Assembly (NCBI RefSeq): GCF_004001245.1
Contig: NZ_AP018724.1
Coordinates: 3,154,501-3,218,500, forward strand
Length of the DNA stretch: 64,000 bases
Direction of reading: 5' to 3'
Source of the DNA: Sulfurivermis fontis
GTDB lineage: Bacteria > Pseudomonadota > Gammaproteobacteria > Thiohalomonadales > Thiohalomonadaceae
Below the pieces are notes generated by a model that did no database searches, was not told the DNA's origin, and was given only the letters and a program-made list of their open reading frames with translations. Below are positions 17,470 to 27,561 of the stretch, in pieces. The first letter of the stretch is position 1. Every line of letters begins with the position of its first letter. A program made the translations under genes and the position numbers.

Positions 17470-18852
17470 ATGGAGTGGCTGGCCCTGCTGCTGTTCCTTG
17501 CCGTCTGTCTGGTGCTGCTGGCCGGCTATCCGGTGGCCCTCAGCCTGGCCGGCACGGCGCTGCTGTTTGCCTTCGCCGGTGCCGCCTTCGGCGTCTTCGA
17601 CATCACCCTGCTGCAGGCCCTGCCCAACCGCCTGTACGGCATCATGACCAACGAGACACTCATCGCCGTGCCGCTGTTCGTGTTCATGGGTGTCATGCTG
17701 GAACGCTCCCGGGTGGCGGAGAACCTGCTCGATACCATGGCCTCGCTGTTCGGTCCGCTGCGCGGCGGCCTGGGCATCTCGGTGGTGGTGGTAGGCATGC
17801 TGCTCGCCGCCAGCACCGGCATCGTCGGCGCCACCGTGGTCACCATGGGCCTGCTGTCCCTGCCCACCATGCTCAAGCGCGGCTACAGCCCGCGGCTCGC
17901 CGCCGGCACCATCTGCGCCTCCGGCACCCTGGGCCAGATCATCCCGCCCTCCATCATCCTGATCCTGCTCGGCGACGTGCTGTCGTCCGCCTACCAGCAG
18001 GCGCAACTGGACATGGGCATCTTCTCGCCGGAGACGGTGTCGGTGGGCGATCTGTTTGCCGGCGCGCTGTTCCCCGGCCTGCTGCTGGTGGTGATGTATA
18101 TGCTCTATCTCATCGCCGTGGCGATGTTCAGCCCGCAGGCGATGCCGGCCCTGCCGCCGGAGGATCGTGCCCTGCGCGGCGCGGCGCTGGCCGAGCGCCT
18201 GTTCAAGGTGCTGCTGCCGCCGCTGCTGCTGATCCTGGCGGTGCTCGGCTCCATCATGGGCGGCATCGCCACCCCCACCGAGGCCGCCGCAGTAGGCGCC
18301 ATCGGCGCCATGCTGCTGGCCGCCAGCCAGCGCCAGTTCGATCGGCGTCGTCTCACCGAGGTGATGCGCAGCACCACCCAGATCACCGCCATGGTGTTCC
18401 TCATCTTCGTCGGCGCCTCGCTGTTCTCCCTGGTGTTCCGCGGGTACGGCGGCGACGAGCTGATCAAGGAACTGTTGTCCGACCTGCCCGGCGGTGTCAT
18501 CGGCGCGATGATCATCGTGATGCTGGTGATGTTCCTGCTCGGCTTCATCCTCGACTTCATCGAGATCACCTTGGTGGTGGTCCCCATCGTGGCACCGATC
18601 CTGCTCGCCATGGGGCTGGATCCGGTATGGCTCGGGGTAATGATCGCCATCAACCTGCAGACCTCCTTCCTCACCCCGCCATTCGGTTTCGCCCTGTTCT
18701 ATCTGCGCGGCGTGGCACCGCCGCAGCTCAACACCCTGGACATCTACCGCGGTGTAGTCCCGTTCATCGTCATCCAGCTGCTGATGCTGGGCCTGCTGGC
18801 GTTGTGGCCGGAACTGGCCACCTGGCTGCCCGGCGTGGTCTACAGCGATTAA
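17470..18852 (+). CDS. dctM: TRAP transporter large permease (DctM)
   Basis: 460 aa with about 12 hydrophobic segments. Typical DctM features are [16 protein letters not shown] at the N-terminus, [50 protein letters not shown] and the C-terminal [17 protein letters not shown]. It is the sodium-coupled translocation subunit of the TRAP importer. Starting 2 bases after dctQ, it is certainly co-transcribed with it. The substrate is most likely an organic or keto acid, judged only from the type of binding protein encoded nearby. Confidence 0.92.
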   Translation: MEWLALLLFLAVCLVLLAGYPVALSLAGTALLFAFAGAAFGVFDITLLQALPNRLYGIMTNETLIAVPLFVFMGVMLERSRVAENLLDTMASLFGPLRGGLGISVVVVGMLLAASTGIVGATVVTMGLLSLPTMLKRGYSPRLAAGTICASGTLGQIIPPSIILILLGDVLSSAYQQAQLDMGIFSPETVSVGDLFAGALFPGLLLVVMYMLYLIAVAMFSPQAMPALPPEDRALRGAALAERLFKVLLPPLLLILAVLGSIMGGIATPTEAAAVGAIGAMLLAASQRQFDRRRLTEVMRSTTQITAMVFLIFVGASLFSLVFRGYGGDELIKELLSDLPGGVIGAMIIVMLVMFLLGFILDFIEITLVVVPIVAPILLAMGLDPVWLGVMIAINLQTSFLTPPFGFALFYLRGVAPPQLNTLDIYRGVVPFIVIQLLMLGLLALWPELATWLPGVVYSD

Positions 18853-18890
18853 CCTCCCGTGCCTGCCATCCGGGGGCAATACCCGTCACC

Positions 18891-19388
18891 ATGTCACGTT
18901 ACCGACCCCCGCAGCCGCGCAGCTCCCTCTACATCACCGCCGCCGGTTATCGGCGTCTGCAAAGCGAGCTGCAGGGCCTGTGGCAACGGCGCCATGAAGT
19001 GGTGAAGGCCCTGGCGGCGGCCGCCGCCGAGGGCGATCGCTCGGAGAACGCCGAGTACATCTACCGCAAGAAGGAACTGCGCGAGATCGACCGGCGCATC
19101 CGCTACCTGCAAAAACGCCTGCCGGAACTGACCGTGGTGAGCGCCGCGCCGAGCGATCCATCGCGGATCTATTTCGGTGCCTGGGTCAGCGTCGAGGATG
19201 AAGACGGCAACGAACATACCTGGCGCATCGTCGGCCCGGATGAATTCGACCCCGAACAGGGCTGGATCAGCATGGATGCGCCGCTGGCCCGCGCACTGAT
19301 GAAGAAACAGGTGGACGACGAGGTGGAGATCGAACTGCCCAAAGGGAAGACGCGCTACTGGATCACCGCCATACACTACACGCCATGA
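18891..19388 (+). CDS. greB: Transcription elongation factor GreB
   Basis: 165 aa from ATG 18891. An N-terminal coiled coil (about 10-80) with the tip motif [17 protein letters not shown] carries the acidic residues that reach the RNA polymerase active site to provoke cleavage of backtracked transcripts. The C-terminal FKBP-like domain ends in [14 protein letters not shown]. The basic coiled-coil face ([13 protein letters not shown]) and the length fit GreB rather than GreA. Its TGA stop overlaps the ATG of the yqcC-like gene (ATGA), so the two are translationally coupled. Confidence 0.92.
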   Translation: MSRYRPPQPRSSLYITAAGYRRLQSELQGLWQRRHEVVKALAAAAAEGDRSENAEYIYRKKELREIDRRIRYLQKRLPELTVVSAAPSDPSRIYFGAWVSVEDEDGNEHTWRIVGPDEFDPEQGWISMDAPLARALMKKQVDDEVEIELPKGKTRYWITAIHYTP

Positions 19389-19723
19389 CCGACACCGACC
19401 GTCTGCATCGCATCGCCGATCTGCTTCTCGCCATCGAACAGGAGATGCGCCGCATCGGGCTGTGGGAAGCAACAGCACCCTCCCCGGCCAGCCTCGCCAG
19501 TACCCTGCCCTTCTGCCACGACACCCTGGAGTTTACGCAATGGCTGCAATGGATATTCCTGGCACGCATGCGTGCTCTGCTGGAAAGCGGTGCCCCCCTG
19601 CCCACCGCCTGCGACATCCATCCCCTGGCTGAGCACAGCTTTCTGGAACTGCCACAGGACACCACGCGGCTGCTGGAGCTGATTGCGCAAATCGATCGGG
19701 CCATCAGCCAGAGGTCGGATTAA
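19385..19723 (+). CDS. yqcC: YqcC family protein (DUF446)
   Basis: 112 aa, helical and soluble. The YqcC/DUF446 pattern is seen in [32 protein letters not shown] and the C-terminal [11 protein letters not shown]. The function is unknown, although the family is widespread in gammaproteobacteria. It overlaps greB by 4 bases. Its stop codon TAA (19721-19723) is contained in the TTAA target duplicated by the IS5-family element that follows. The insertion therefore ends exactly where the gene ends, and the protein is complete. Confidence 0.8.
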   Translation: MTDTDRLHRIADLLLAIEQEMRRIGLWEATAPSPASLASTLPFCHDTLEFTQWLQWIFLARMRALLESGAPLPTACDIHPLAEHSFLELPQDTTRLLELIAQIDRAISQRSD

Positions 19724-20881
19724 GGAACTTCTGCAAAAGTCCCCGATCTGATCTTGCAACCGCATGACCGGAGCCGAGGACGGGGAAAATGAAACAACTG
19801 AGCATGACCACGGGGTTCGAGAAATACACCAAGGCGACCAAGCGCCAGGCGTTTCTGTCCGACATGGACCGCCTGCTGCCGTGGGCGGAGCTGTGCGCGC
19901 TGATAGCGCCGCACTACCCGCAGGCCGGTAACGGCCGGCCGCCGAAGGAGCTGGAGATGATGCTGCGCATCCACTTCCTCCAGCAGTGGTTCAATCTCTC
20001 GGACCCGATGGCCGAGGAAGCCCTGTACGACTCGCTCAGCATGCGCGCCTTCGCCGGCATCGACCTGGGCGAGCATCCGGTGCCGGACGAAACCACGATC
20101 TGCCGCTTCCGCCACCTGCTGGAGCAGCATGGCCTGGGTCGCAAGCTGTTCCAGCAGATGCACCAGTACCTGCAACGCCATGGCTTCAAGCTGGGCACCG
20201 GCACCATCGTCGATGCCACCCTCATCAGCGCCCCGTCCTCGACCAAGAACAAGGACCAGCAGCGCGACCCGGACATGCACCAGACCAAGAAGGGCAACCA
20301 GTGGTATTTCGGCATGAAGGCCCATGTCGGTGTCGACCACCGCACCAAGCTCATCCACTCGGTGGTGGCCACCGCCGCCAACGTCCACGACTCCCACTGC
20401 CTGCCCGACCTGCTGCACGGCGATGAAACCCGCGTCTGGGGGGATTCGGCCTATCAGGGCCAGACCGAGGTCATCAAACAGCATGCGCCCAGGGCCCGCG
20501 ACCTCACCCACCGACGCTACCGCTACAAGGGCTGGGTCGACGAAGCCGAACGGGCGAAGAACCGCCTCAAGTCCACCATCCGGGCACGGGTCGAACACAG
20601 CATCGGTGTCATCAAACGGATATTCGGTTTTGCCAAGACCCGCTACCGGGGATTGGAGAAGAATGCCAACCGCCTGTTTGTCACCTGTGCCCTGGCCAAC
20701 ATCTACCTGGTGCGCAGGCAGCTGCTGCGTACTTTGCAGGCGTAGTGCCGATGCACTACGCCAAATGCGGCTCACGGGCCGCCGGGATGAGCAAATACCG
20801 GCGCTGCCGGTGCGATTCGGCGCGTGATGACTCGCTGATATCGACGATTTGCTCATATTGGATTACTTGTTCAGAGCATCC
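19724..20881 (+). mobile_element. IS5-family insertion sequence, 1158 bp, apparently intact
   Basis: Direct repeats TTAA flank it (19720-19723 and 20882-20885), matching the YTAR target rule of the IS5 group. The terminal inverted repeats are imperfect (12 of 17): left GGAACTTCTGCAAAAGT, right (inverted) GGATGCTCTGAACAAGT. One transposase gene fills 19789-20745; 136 non-coding bases follow. The right end differs at only two of 17 positions from the end of the miniature elements at 12.2, 52.0 and 54.0 kb, so this transposase or a close relative may mobilise them. Confidence 0.9.
19789..20745 (+). CDS. IS5-family DDE transposase
   Basis: 318 aa, full length for the IS5 group. An N-terminal DUF772-like helical region (PPKELEMMLRIHFLQQWFNLSDPMAEEALYDS) and DETTICRFRHLLE precede the catalytic core. 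The DDE residues lie in TIVDATLI, WGDSAYQG and the C-terminal RVEHSIGVIKRIFG-KTRYRG (the Y-2-R-3-E-6-K type signature). A GVDHRTKLIHSV segment precedes the second Asp. It moves the element by cut-and-paste. No frameshift is seen, so it may be active. Confidence 0.93.
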   Translation: MKQLSMTTGFEKYTKATKRQAFLSDMDRLLPWAELCALIAPHYPQAGNGRPPKELEMMLRIHFLQQWFNLSDPMAEEALYDSLSMRAFAGIDLGEHPVPDETTICRFRHLLEQHGLGRKLFQQMHQYLQRHGFKLGTGTIVDATLISAPSSTKNKDQQRDPDMHQTKKGNQWYFGMKAHVGVDHRTKLIHSVVATAANVHDSHCLPDLLHGDETRVWGDSAYQGQTEVIKQHAPRARDLTHRRYRYKGWVDEAERAKNRLKSTIRARVEHSIGVIKRIFGFAKTRYRGLEKNANRLFVTCALANIYLVRRQLLRTLQA

Positions 20882-20905
20882 TTAACGCCCTCACGTCTTC
20901 ATGCC

Positions 20906-21406
20906 TCAGCGTATATCCTCGATGGTGTGATGCCGCTCCGGCACCTGCGGCGTGATCAGCGCATAGCCCTGCATCTGCCAGTGCACCAGTTCGGTAAAGG
21001 CCGACGGCACCAGCTCGATGAAGTCATGGAAATCCTGCGGCACATAGTGATAATCCTCCGCCGCCAGGGCACACACCTTGAACTCCACGCCCAGGCTGGC
21101 GTAGTAGCGCATGCGTTCCACCTCAGCGCGGTATTTCTCGTAGTTCTTCTGCGCCACGGTGACGATCTCGGTACCGTGCAGCACCACCTTGATGGACATC
21201 ATCTCCGGCGCAAAACCATAAGGCTCACCGGACAACGGATTGACCAGGGAGCGTATCCAGTACAGGGCGGCACCCATCTTGGCGGGGTGATCGAGATAGA
21301 AGTCGTATACGACCTGCGGTGGTGCATAGGGCGGCGTCGTGACGCGCGCCTCGGCACCCGCGTGGGATGACAACAACAATAGCAGGGGAATGAGTGCAGT
21401 ACGCAT
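20906..21406 (-). CDS. Exported DsrE-family protein
   Basis: 166 aa. The start ATG at 21404-21406 has a perfect AGGAGG upstream. Residues 1-18 form a signal peptide (RTALIPLLLLLSSHAGA). The rest is a DsrE/DsrF-like fold: KMGAALYWIRSLVNP, SIKVVLHGTEI, ERMRYYASLGVEFKVCALAAEDY. One cysteine (in FKVCALA) sits where DsrE-like proteins carry the sulfur-accepting Cys. Cytoplasmic DsrE works in sulfur relay; an exported member is less usual and its role is unclear. It lies right next to the IS5 element and 98 bases downstream of dctP. Confidence 0.75.
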   Translation of the reverse strand: MRTALIPLLLLLSSHAGAEARVTTPPYAPPQVVYDFYLDHPAKMGAALYWIRSLVNPLSGEPYGFAPEMMSIKVVLHGTEIVTVAQKNYEKYRAEVERMRYYASLGVEFKVCALAAEDYHYVPQDFHDFIELVPSAFTELVHWQMQGYALITPQVPERHHTIEDIR

Positions 21407-21503
21407 GATGGCCTCCTGTGGGGTGGGCCTGGTACTGCAACTATAGTCGAGGAAAAGGCGTGCGATCGGGTGTCGCCCGATCGCACGCCGTGCATGCTAC
21501 AGG

Positions 21504-22586
21504 CTAAGCACCCGCCCGCGCGTTGAGGAAGGCGCGCTCCGATACGTCGTGCCAGGCCACTACCTGATCGCGGAAACGGGTGAAGGATTCGTATACCTTC
21601 TTCGACAGCGGATCCTTGGCCGCGATCTCCGCCACCACCGCATCCGAAGTGGTCTTCAGCTGGCGCAGCACGTCGTCGGGGAACTTCTTCAGCTGCACCT
21701 TGTGCTTGGTCACCAGGGTATGCAGTGCCTCATTGTTGCGCGCGGTGAAATCGGACAGGCCGTCCATGTTCGCCGCCTTGCAGGCGGTAAGTACGATAGT
21801 CTGCAGGGCCTTGGGCAGGGCCTTGAAGGCCTTCTCGTTGATGAAGCATTCCAGCACCGTGCCCGGCTCGTGCCAGCCCGGGTAGTAGTAGAACTTGGCC
21901 GCCTTGTGCAGGCCGAAGGCCAGGTCATTGTACGGACCGACCCACTCCACCGCATCGATGTTGCCCGATTGCAGCGCCTGATAGATCTCACCGCCGGGCA
22001 GATTCACCGGCGTACCGCCCAGACGCTGCAGCACCTCGCCGCCGAGACCGGGGATGCGCATCTTGAGACCCTTGAGATCTTCAAGGCTCCTGATCTCCTT
22101 GTTGAACCAGCCGCCCATCTGCACACCGGTGTTGATCGCCGCAGTGGGGATCAGGCCGAAGGGCTTATAGACCTCTTCCCACAGCGCCATGCCGCCGCCG
22201 TGGTACAACCAGGCATTCATCTCCTGCGCGGTCATGCCGAAGGGCACGGCGGCAAAAAACTGCGCCGCTTCGCTCTTGCCCTTCCAGTAGTAGGCCGCAC
22301 CATGCCCCATCTCGGCGGTGCCGCGCGATACCGCATCGAAGATCTCGAAGGCTGGCACCAGTTCACCGGCACCGAACACCTTCACCTCGATGCGGCCATC
22401 ACTCATCTCCTCGATGAGCTTGGCCAAGTGGTTGGCGCCGACGCCCATGCCGGGGAAATTCTTCGGCCAGGTGGTCACCATCTTCCACTTGTACTGTGCC
22501 TTGGCGTTGACCACCGGCGCCGCCAGCGCCGCACCCGCGGCCACCGCACCGGCGCCCGCGCCCTTGATGAAGTCACGACGTTTCAT
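21504..22586 (-). CDS. dctP: TRAP transporter periplasmic substrate-binding protein (DctP family, TakP-like)
   Basis: 360 aa with a Tat-type signal (KRRDFIKGAGAGAVAAG, cleavage near VNA). The mature protein has the DctP-family fold: YKWKMVTTWPKNFPG, AGELVPAFEIFDAVSRGTAEMG, the GLKMRIPGLGG segment with the carboxylate-binding Arg, and GNIDAVEWVGPYND. The Tat signal and these segments resemble the 2-oxoacid-binding TakP type, so keto acids or similar carboxylates are the best guess. dctQM lie 2.7 kb away on the opposite strand, beyond greB, yqcC and the IS element. It is the likely partner of those permeases. Confidence 0.9.
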   Translation of the reverse strand: MKRRDFIKGAGAGAVAAGAALAAPVVNAKAQYKWKMVTTWPKNFPGMGVGANHLAKLIEEMSDGRIEVKVFGAGELVPAFEIFDAVSRGTAEMGHGAAYYWKGKSEAAQFFAAVPFGMTAQEMNAWLYHGGGMALWEEVYKPFGLIPTAAINTGVQMGGWFNKEIRSLEDLKGLKMRIPGLGGEVLQRLGGTPVNLPGGEIYQALQSGNIDAVEWVGPYNDLAFGLHKAAKFYYYPGWHEPGTVLECFINEKAFKALPKALQTIVLTACKAANMDGLSDFTARNNEALHTLVTKHKVQLKKFPDDVLRQLKTTSDAVVAEIAAKDPLSKKVYESFTRFRDQVVAWHDVSERAFLNARAGA

Positions 22587-22607
22587 TGTTTGCTCCCTCG
22601 CCTTGGT

Positions 22608-24764
22608 TTACACCGCTACCAGATTGGCATAGGCCAGCACCAGCCACTTGCTGCCTACGTGATCGAAATTGACCTGCACCCGTGCCTGCGCCCCCTGGCC
22701 CTCATAGGACAGCAACACGCCCTCGCCGAACTTGGGATGCAGCACCCGCGCGCCGAGGCGCAAGCCATCGGGTTCCGCCGCCGCCGCGGCCCCATGGAAG
22801 GCAGGCTGGCTGACGCCGCCGCGCAGGCGGATCTCCTCGATGAATTCCGCCGGCACCTCGCGCACGAAGCGCGAGGGGCGGGTGTATTTTTCCTCGCCAT
22901 AGAGACGGCGCACCTCGGCATAGGTGAGAAACAGGCGCTGCATGGCGCGGGTCATGCCGACGTAGGCCAGGCGCCGCTCCTCCTCCAGCCGACCCGGTTC
23001 GTCCATGGACATCTGGTGCGGGAACAGGCCCTCCTCCATGCCACAGAGGAACACCAGCGGGAACTCGAGGCCCTTGGCCGAGTGCAGCGTCATCAGCTGT
23101 ACCGCGTCGTCCCATTCGTCGGCCTGGCCTTCGCCGGCCTCCAGCGCGGCGTGGGCGAGGAAGGCATCGAGCGGCAGCATGTCACCGTGGGTTTCCGCGT
23201 CGAATTCGAATTCGCGCGCGGCATTCACCAATTCTTCCAGGTTCTCGATGCGAGCCTGGCCCTTTTCGCCTTTTTCCTTGCGATAGTGTTCAATGAGTCC
23301 GCTCACCTGTACCACGTGCTGAGCCTGCTCGTGCAGTTCGAGGCCCGCGGTATCGGCCGCCAGGGCATCGATCAGATCGATGAATCCCTTGAGGGCGTTG
23401 GCCGCACGCGCCGCCAGCAGGTTGCGGGCGAGGATGTCGCTGGCCGCCTGCCACAGGGAAAGGCTGGAAGCACGGGCGTGGTCGCGCACCGTCTGCACCG
23501 TGCGCTCGCCGATGCCGCGCGTCGGCGTGTTCACCGCCCGCTCGAAGGAGGCGTCATCGTGGCGGTTGGCCACCAGGCGCAGGTAGGCCAAGGCATCCTT
23601 GATCTCCTGCCGCTCGAAGAAGCGCAGGCCGCCATAGATACGGTAGGGCATCTGCGCCTGCATCAGGGCCTCTTCCAGCACGCGCGACTGGGCGTTGGAA
23701 CGGTAAAGCACCGCCGCCTCGTCACGCCGGTGGCCCTCGTTCACCCACTGGCGGATCTGTTCCACCACGAAGCGCGCTTCCTCCAGTTCATTGAAGGCGC
23801 CGTACAGGCGTATCGGCTCGCCCTGCGCGCCCTCGGTCCACAACTCCTTGCCGAGGCGGTCGGCATTGTGATCGATGAGGGCGTTGGCGGCCTTGAGGAT
23901 CGTCGCGGTGGAGCGGTAATTCTGCTCCAGCCGGATCAGGCGCACATCGCGCAGGTCCTTGCGGAACTGGTGGATGTTTTCCACCTTGGCGCCGCGCCAG
24001 CCGTAAATGGATTGATCGTCATCACCCACGGCGAACACCATGCCGCTGTCACCGGCCAGCAGGCGCAGCCAGGCATATTGAATGGCGTTGGTGTCCTGGA
24101 ACTCGTCCACCAGGATATGGCGGAAGCGCTCCCGGTAATGGGCCAGCACATCGGGACGCTTGAGAAACAGCTCATGGGCGCGCAGCAGCAGCTCGGCGAA
24201 GTCCACCTGGCCACTGCGCTGGCAGGCCTCTTCATAGCTCCGGTAGAGCTGCACCATCATCTTCAGGTAGGGATCGCCGTAGTGCTCCACCGCCGGCGGG
24301 CGCACCCCCTCATCCTTGCGCGCGTTGATGAACCCCACCACCTGGCGCGGCGGCCAGCGTGCGTCATCGACACTGGCCTCGCGCATCAGGCGCTTGACCA
24401 GCCGCAGCTGGTCTTCGCTGTCCATGATCTGGAACGACTGCGGCAGGCCGGCCTCCTGCCAGTGGGCGCGCAGCAAGCGGTGGGCCAGACCGTGGAAGGT
24501 GCCCACCCACATGCCACCGATGGGCGCCTGCAACAGATGTTCGATGCGGCCGCGCATTTCGTGCGCCGCCTTGTTGGTGAAGGTGACGGCGAGGATCGAC
24601 CAGGGCGAGACATGCTCGGCACGGATCAGCCAGGCGATGCGGTGGGTGAGGACGCGGGTCTTGCCACAACCGGCACCGGCCAGGATCAGCAGGTTGCCCG
24701 GCGGCGCACATACCGCCTCGCGCTGTGCCGGGTTGAGATGTTCTAGCAGATCGGAAACGTCCAT
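22608..24764 (-). CDS. uvrD: DNA helicase II UvrD
   Basis: 718 aa from the ATG at 24762-24764 (DVSDLLEHLNPAQREAV); the frame runs 400 bases further upstream but overlaps the globin gene and is not conserved. Superfamily 1A motifs are complete: LAGAGCGKTRVLTHR (Walker A), VTFTNKAAHEMR, DEFQDTNAIQYAWL (Walker B), GDDDQSIYGWRGA, LEQNYRS, LMTLHSAKGLEFP and YVGMTRAMQRL. It unwinds DNA 3'-5' in nucleotide excision and mismatch repair. The C-terminal tail (KWLVLAYANLV) is the usual Tudor-like UvrD/PcrA ending. It is divergent from the globin gene. Confidence 0.95.
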   Translation of the reverse strand: MDVSDLLEHLNPAQREAVCAPPGNLLILAGAGCGKTRVLTHRIAWLIRAEHVSPWSILAVTFTNKAAHEMRGRIEHLLQAPIGGMWVGTFHGLAHRLLRAHWQEAGLPQSFQIMDSEDQLRLVKRLMREASVDDARWPPRQVVGFINARKDEGVRPPAVEHYGDPYLKMMVQLYRSYEEACQRSGQVDFAELLLRAHELFLKRPDVLAHYRERFRHILVDEFQDTNAIQYAWLRLLAGDSGMVFAVGDDDQSIYGWRGAKVENIHQFRKDLRDVRLIRLEQNYRSTATILKAANALIDHNADRLGKELWTEGAQGEPIRLYGAFNELEEARFVVEQIRQWVNEGHRRDEAAVLYRSNAQSRVLEEALMQAQMPYRIYGGLRFFERQEIKDALAYLRLVANRHDDASFERAVNTPTRGIGERTVQTVRDHARASSLSLWQAASDILARNLLAARAANALKGFIDLIDALAADTAGLELHEQAQHVVQVSGLIEHYRKEKGEKGQARIENLEELVNAAREFEFDAETHGDMLPLDAFLAHAALEAGEGQADEWDDAVQLMTLHSAKGLEFPLVFLCGMEEGLFPHQMSMDEPGRLEEERRLAYVGMTRAMQRLFLTYAEVRRLYGEEKYTRPSRFVREVPAEFIEEIRLRGGVSQPAFHGAAAAAEPDGLRLGARVLHPKFGEGVLLSYEGQGAQARVQVNFDHVGSKWLVLAYANLVAV

Positions 24765-24844
24765 CGGGCGATTGTAACAAATGGCCTGCGCCGGGTTGTG
24801 AAAACGCAATGCCGCGCACCGGCGCTTTGCGCTAGGATGCCGCC

Positions 24845-25228
24845 ATGGAAAATCCACACTACCAACGCCTGGGCGGCGCCGAGGGCATCCGTGCCCTGGT
24901 GGACCGCTTCTACGACCTGATGGACAGCCGGCCCGAACTGGCCGAACTGCGCGCCATGCACGCCAGGAGCCTGCGGGTTTCGCGCGAGAAGCTGTTCGAA
25001 TTCCTCTCCGGCTGGACCGGCGGCCCCGGGCTGTACGAAGAGAAGTACGGCCATCCGCGCCTGCGCATGCGCCACATGCCCTTCGCCATCGACAGTGACA
25101 TCCGCGACCAGTGGATGGGCTGCATGCGCCAGGCGCTGGCGGAAACCGTAACCGACGGGGCACTGCGCGACGAACTGGAGCGGGCGCTGGGCAAGGTGGC
25201 CGACTTCATGCGCAACCGTCCGGACTGA
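24845..25228 (+). CDS. Group II truncated haemoglobin
   Basis: 127 aa with the 2-on-2 globin pattern: YQRLGGAEGIRALVDRFYD, the phenylalanine-rich helix, LFEFLSGWTGGPGLYEEKYGHPRLRMRHMPFAI with the proximal His in RMRHMPF, and RDQWMGCMRQAL with the conserved distal-side Trp of group II. Such proteins bind O2 or NO and are often tied to NO or peroxide detoxification. It lies alone between uvrD (divergent) and hemF (convergent). Confidence 0.88.
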   Translation: MENPHYQRLGGAEGIRALVDRFYDLMDSRPELAELRAMHARSLRVSREKLFEFLSGWTGGPGLYEEKYGHPRLRMRHMPFAIDSDIRDQWMGCMRQALAETVTDGALRDELERALGKVADFMRNRPD

Positions 25229-25252
25229 CTCCAGCCGGTGAGGAGCCGGCCC

Positions 25253-26748
<1,496 letters not shown>

Positions 26749-26753
26749 GGCCG

Positions 26754-27263
26754 TCAGGCGAGGCCGAGTTCCTTCTGCACCTCGGCATTGCGCGCCAGGA
26801 TCTTCTCGGCATTGGCCTTGCGCTCGTCACGCAGCTTCTGCGCCAGGGCGGCGTCGGAGACGGCCATGATCTGGGCGGCGAGATAACCGGCGTTCTTGGC
26901 GCCGGTCTTGCCGATGGCGACGGTGGCGACGGGGATGCCGGCCGGCATCTGCACGGTAGAGAGCAGCGCATCCTGACCCTTGAGCGGGCCGCCGTCCATG
27001 GGCACACCGATCACCGGACGCACGGTGATGGCCGACACGGCACCGGCCAGGTGGGCAGCGAGGCCGGCGGCACAGATGAAGGCCTGGCAACCGCGCTGCT
27101 CGGCGTCCTTGACGTAGTTGTGGGTGGCCTCCGGCGTGCGATGGGCGGAGTGCACACGCACCTCATAGCGGATGCCGAAGGACTTCAGCACATCGAAGGT
27201 GGCCTGCATGGTGGGCAGGTCGGAATCGGAACCCATCAGGATGGCGACGAACGGCTGGGACAT
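26754..27263 (-). CDS. purE: N5-carboxyaminoimidazole ribonucleotide mutase
   Basis: 169 aa class I PurE. The nucleotide-binding MGSDSDLPTMQ, the catalytic His in HSAHRTPE, AGLAAHLAGAVSA and GVPMDGGPLKGQDALLSTVQMPAGIP are all typical. It converts N5-CAIR to CAIR in purine synthesis. The usual partner purK is not adjacent; tsaC follows instead. About 300 bases upstream are occupied by an inverted repeat rather than by a gene. Confidence 0.95.
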   Translation of the reverse strand: MSQPFVAILMGSDSDLPTMQATFDVLKSFGIRYEVRVHSAHRTPEATHNYVKDAEQRGCQAFICAAGLAAHLAGAVSAITVRPVIGVPMDGGPLKGQDALLSTVQMPAGIPVATVAIGKTGAKNAGYLAAQIMAVSDAALAQKLRDERKANAEKILARNAEVQKELGLA

Positions 27264-27372
27264 GGAACTATCCTCGGTTGAAATTTCCGCACAAATCTAC
27301 CGCAAATCAGCGCCGCACTCACGTCAGGAGTTCTTATGCTGCGCGTCGCGGCGGCTTATGCTTTTTAACGGC

Positions 27373-27551
27373 TTTAACGCAAAGACGCAAAGAGCGCAGA
27401 GGGCCGCAAAGATTTCTTCGGTAGGAGCGGCTCTGCCGCGATGACGCGCGCCAGAGCGCTCAAACGTCGCATCGGCCAAAGACGCTCCTTCAGACAAATT
27501 TCATACAAATATTCTTTGCGCCCTTGGCGTCCTTTGCGCCTTTGCGTTAAA
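27373..27551. repeat. CGCAAAG-word inverted repeat with an internal REP-like palindrome
   Basis: In the 298-base gap between purE and topA, the left arm is TTTAACGCAAAGACGCAAAG and onward (27373-27402). The right arm (27514-27551) is its degenerate complement, built of CTTTGCG words and ending TTTGCGTTAAA 10 bases after the topA stop in reading direction. Between them lies GTAGGAGCGGCTCTGCCGCG (27421-27440), a REP-like palindrome; a 19-of-22 match occurs at 48722-48743. No gene is evident in the gap. Confidence 0.65.
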
Positions 27552-27561
27552 TGCCTTTGCC

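Noticed and set aside
21549-24746. A 1065-codon plus-strand frame
   Set aside because: It is antisense to dctP and uvrD, both unmistakable. Long antisense frames are expected at this GC content.
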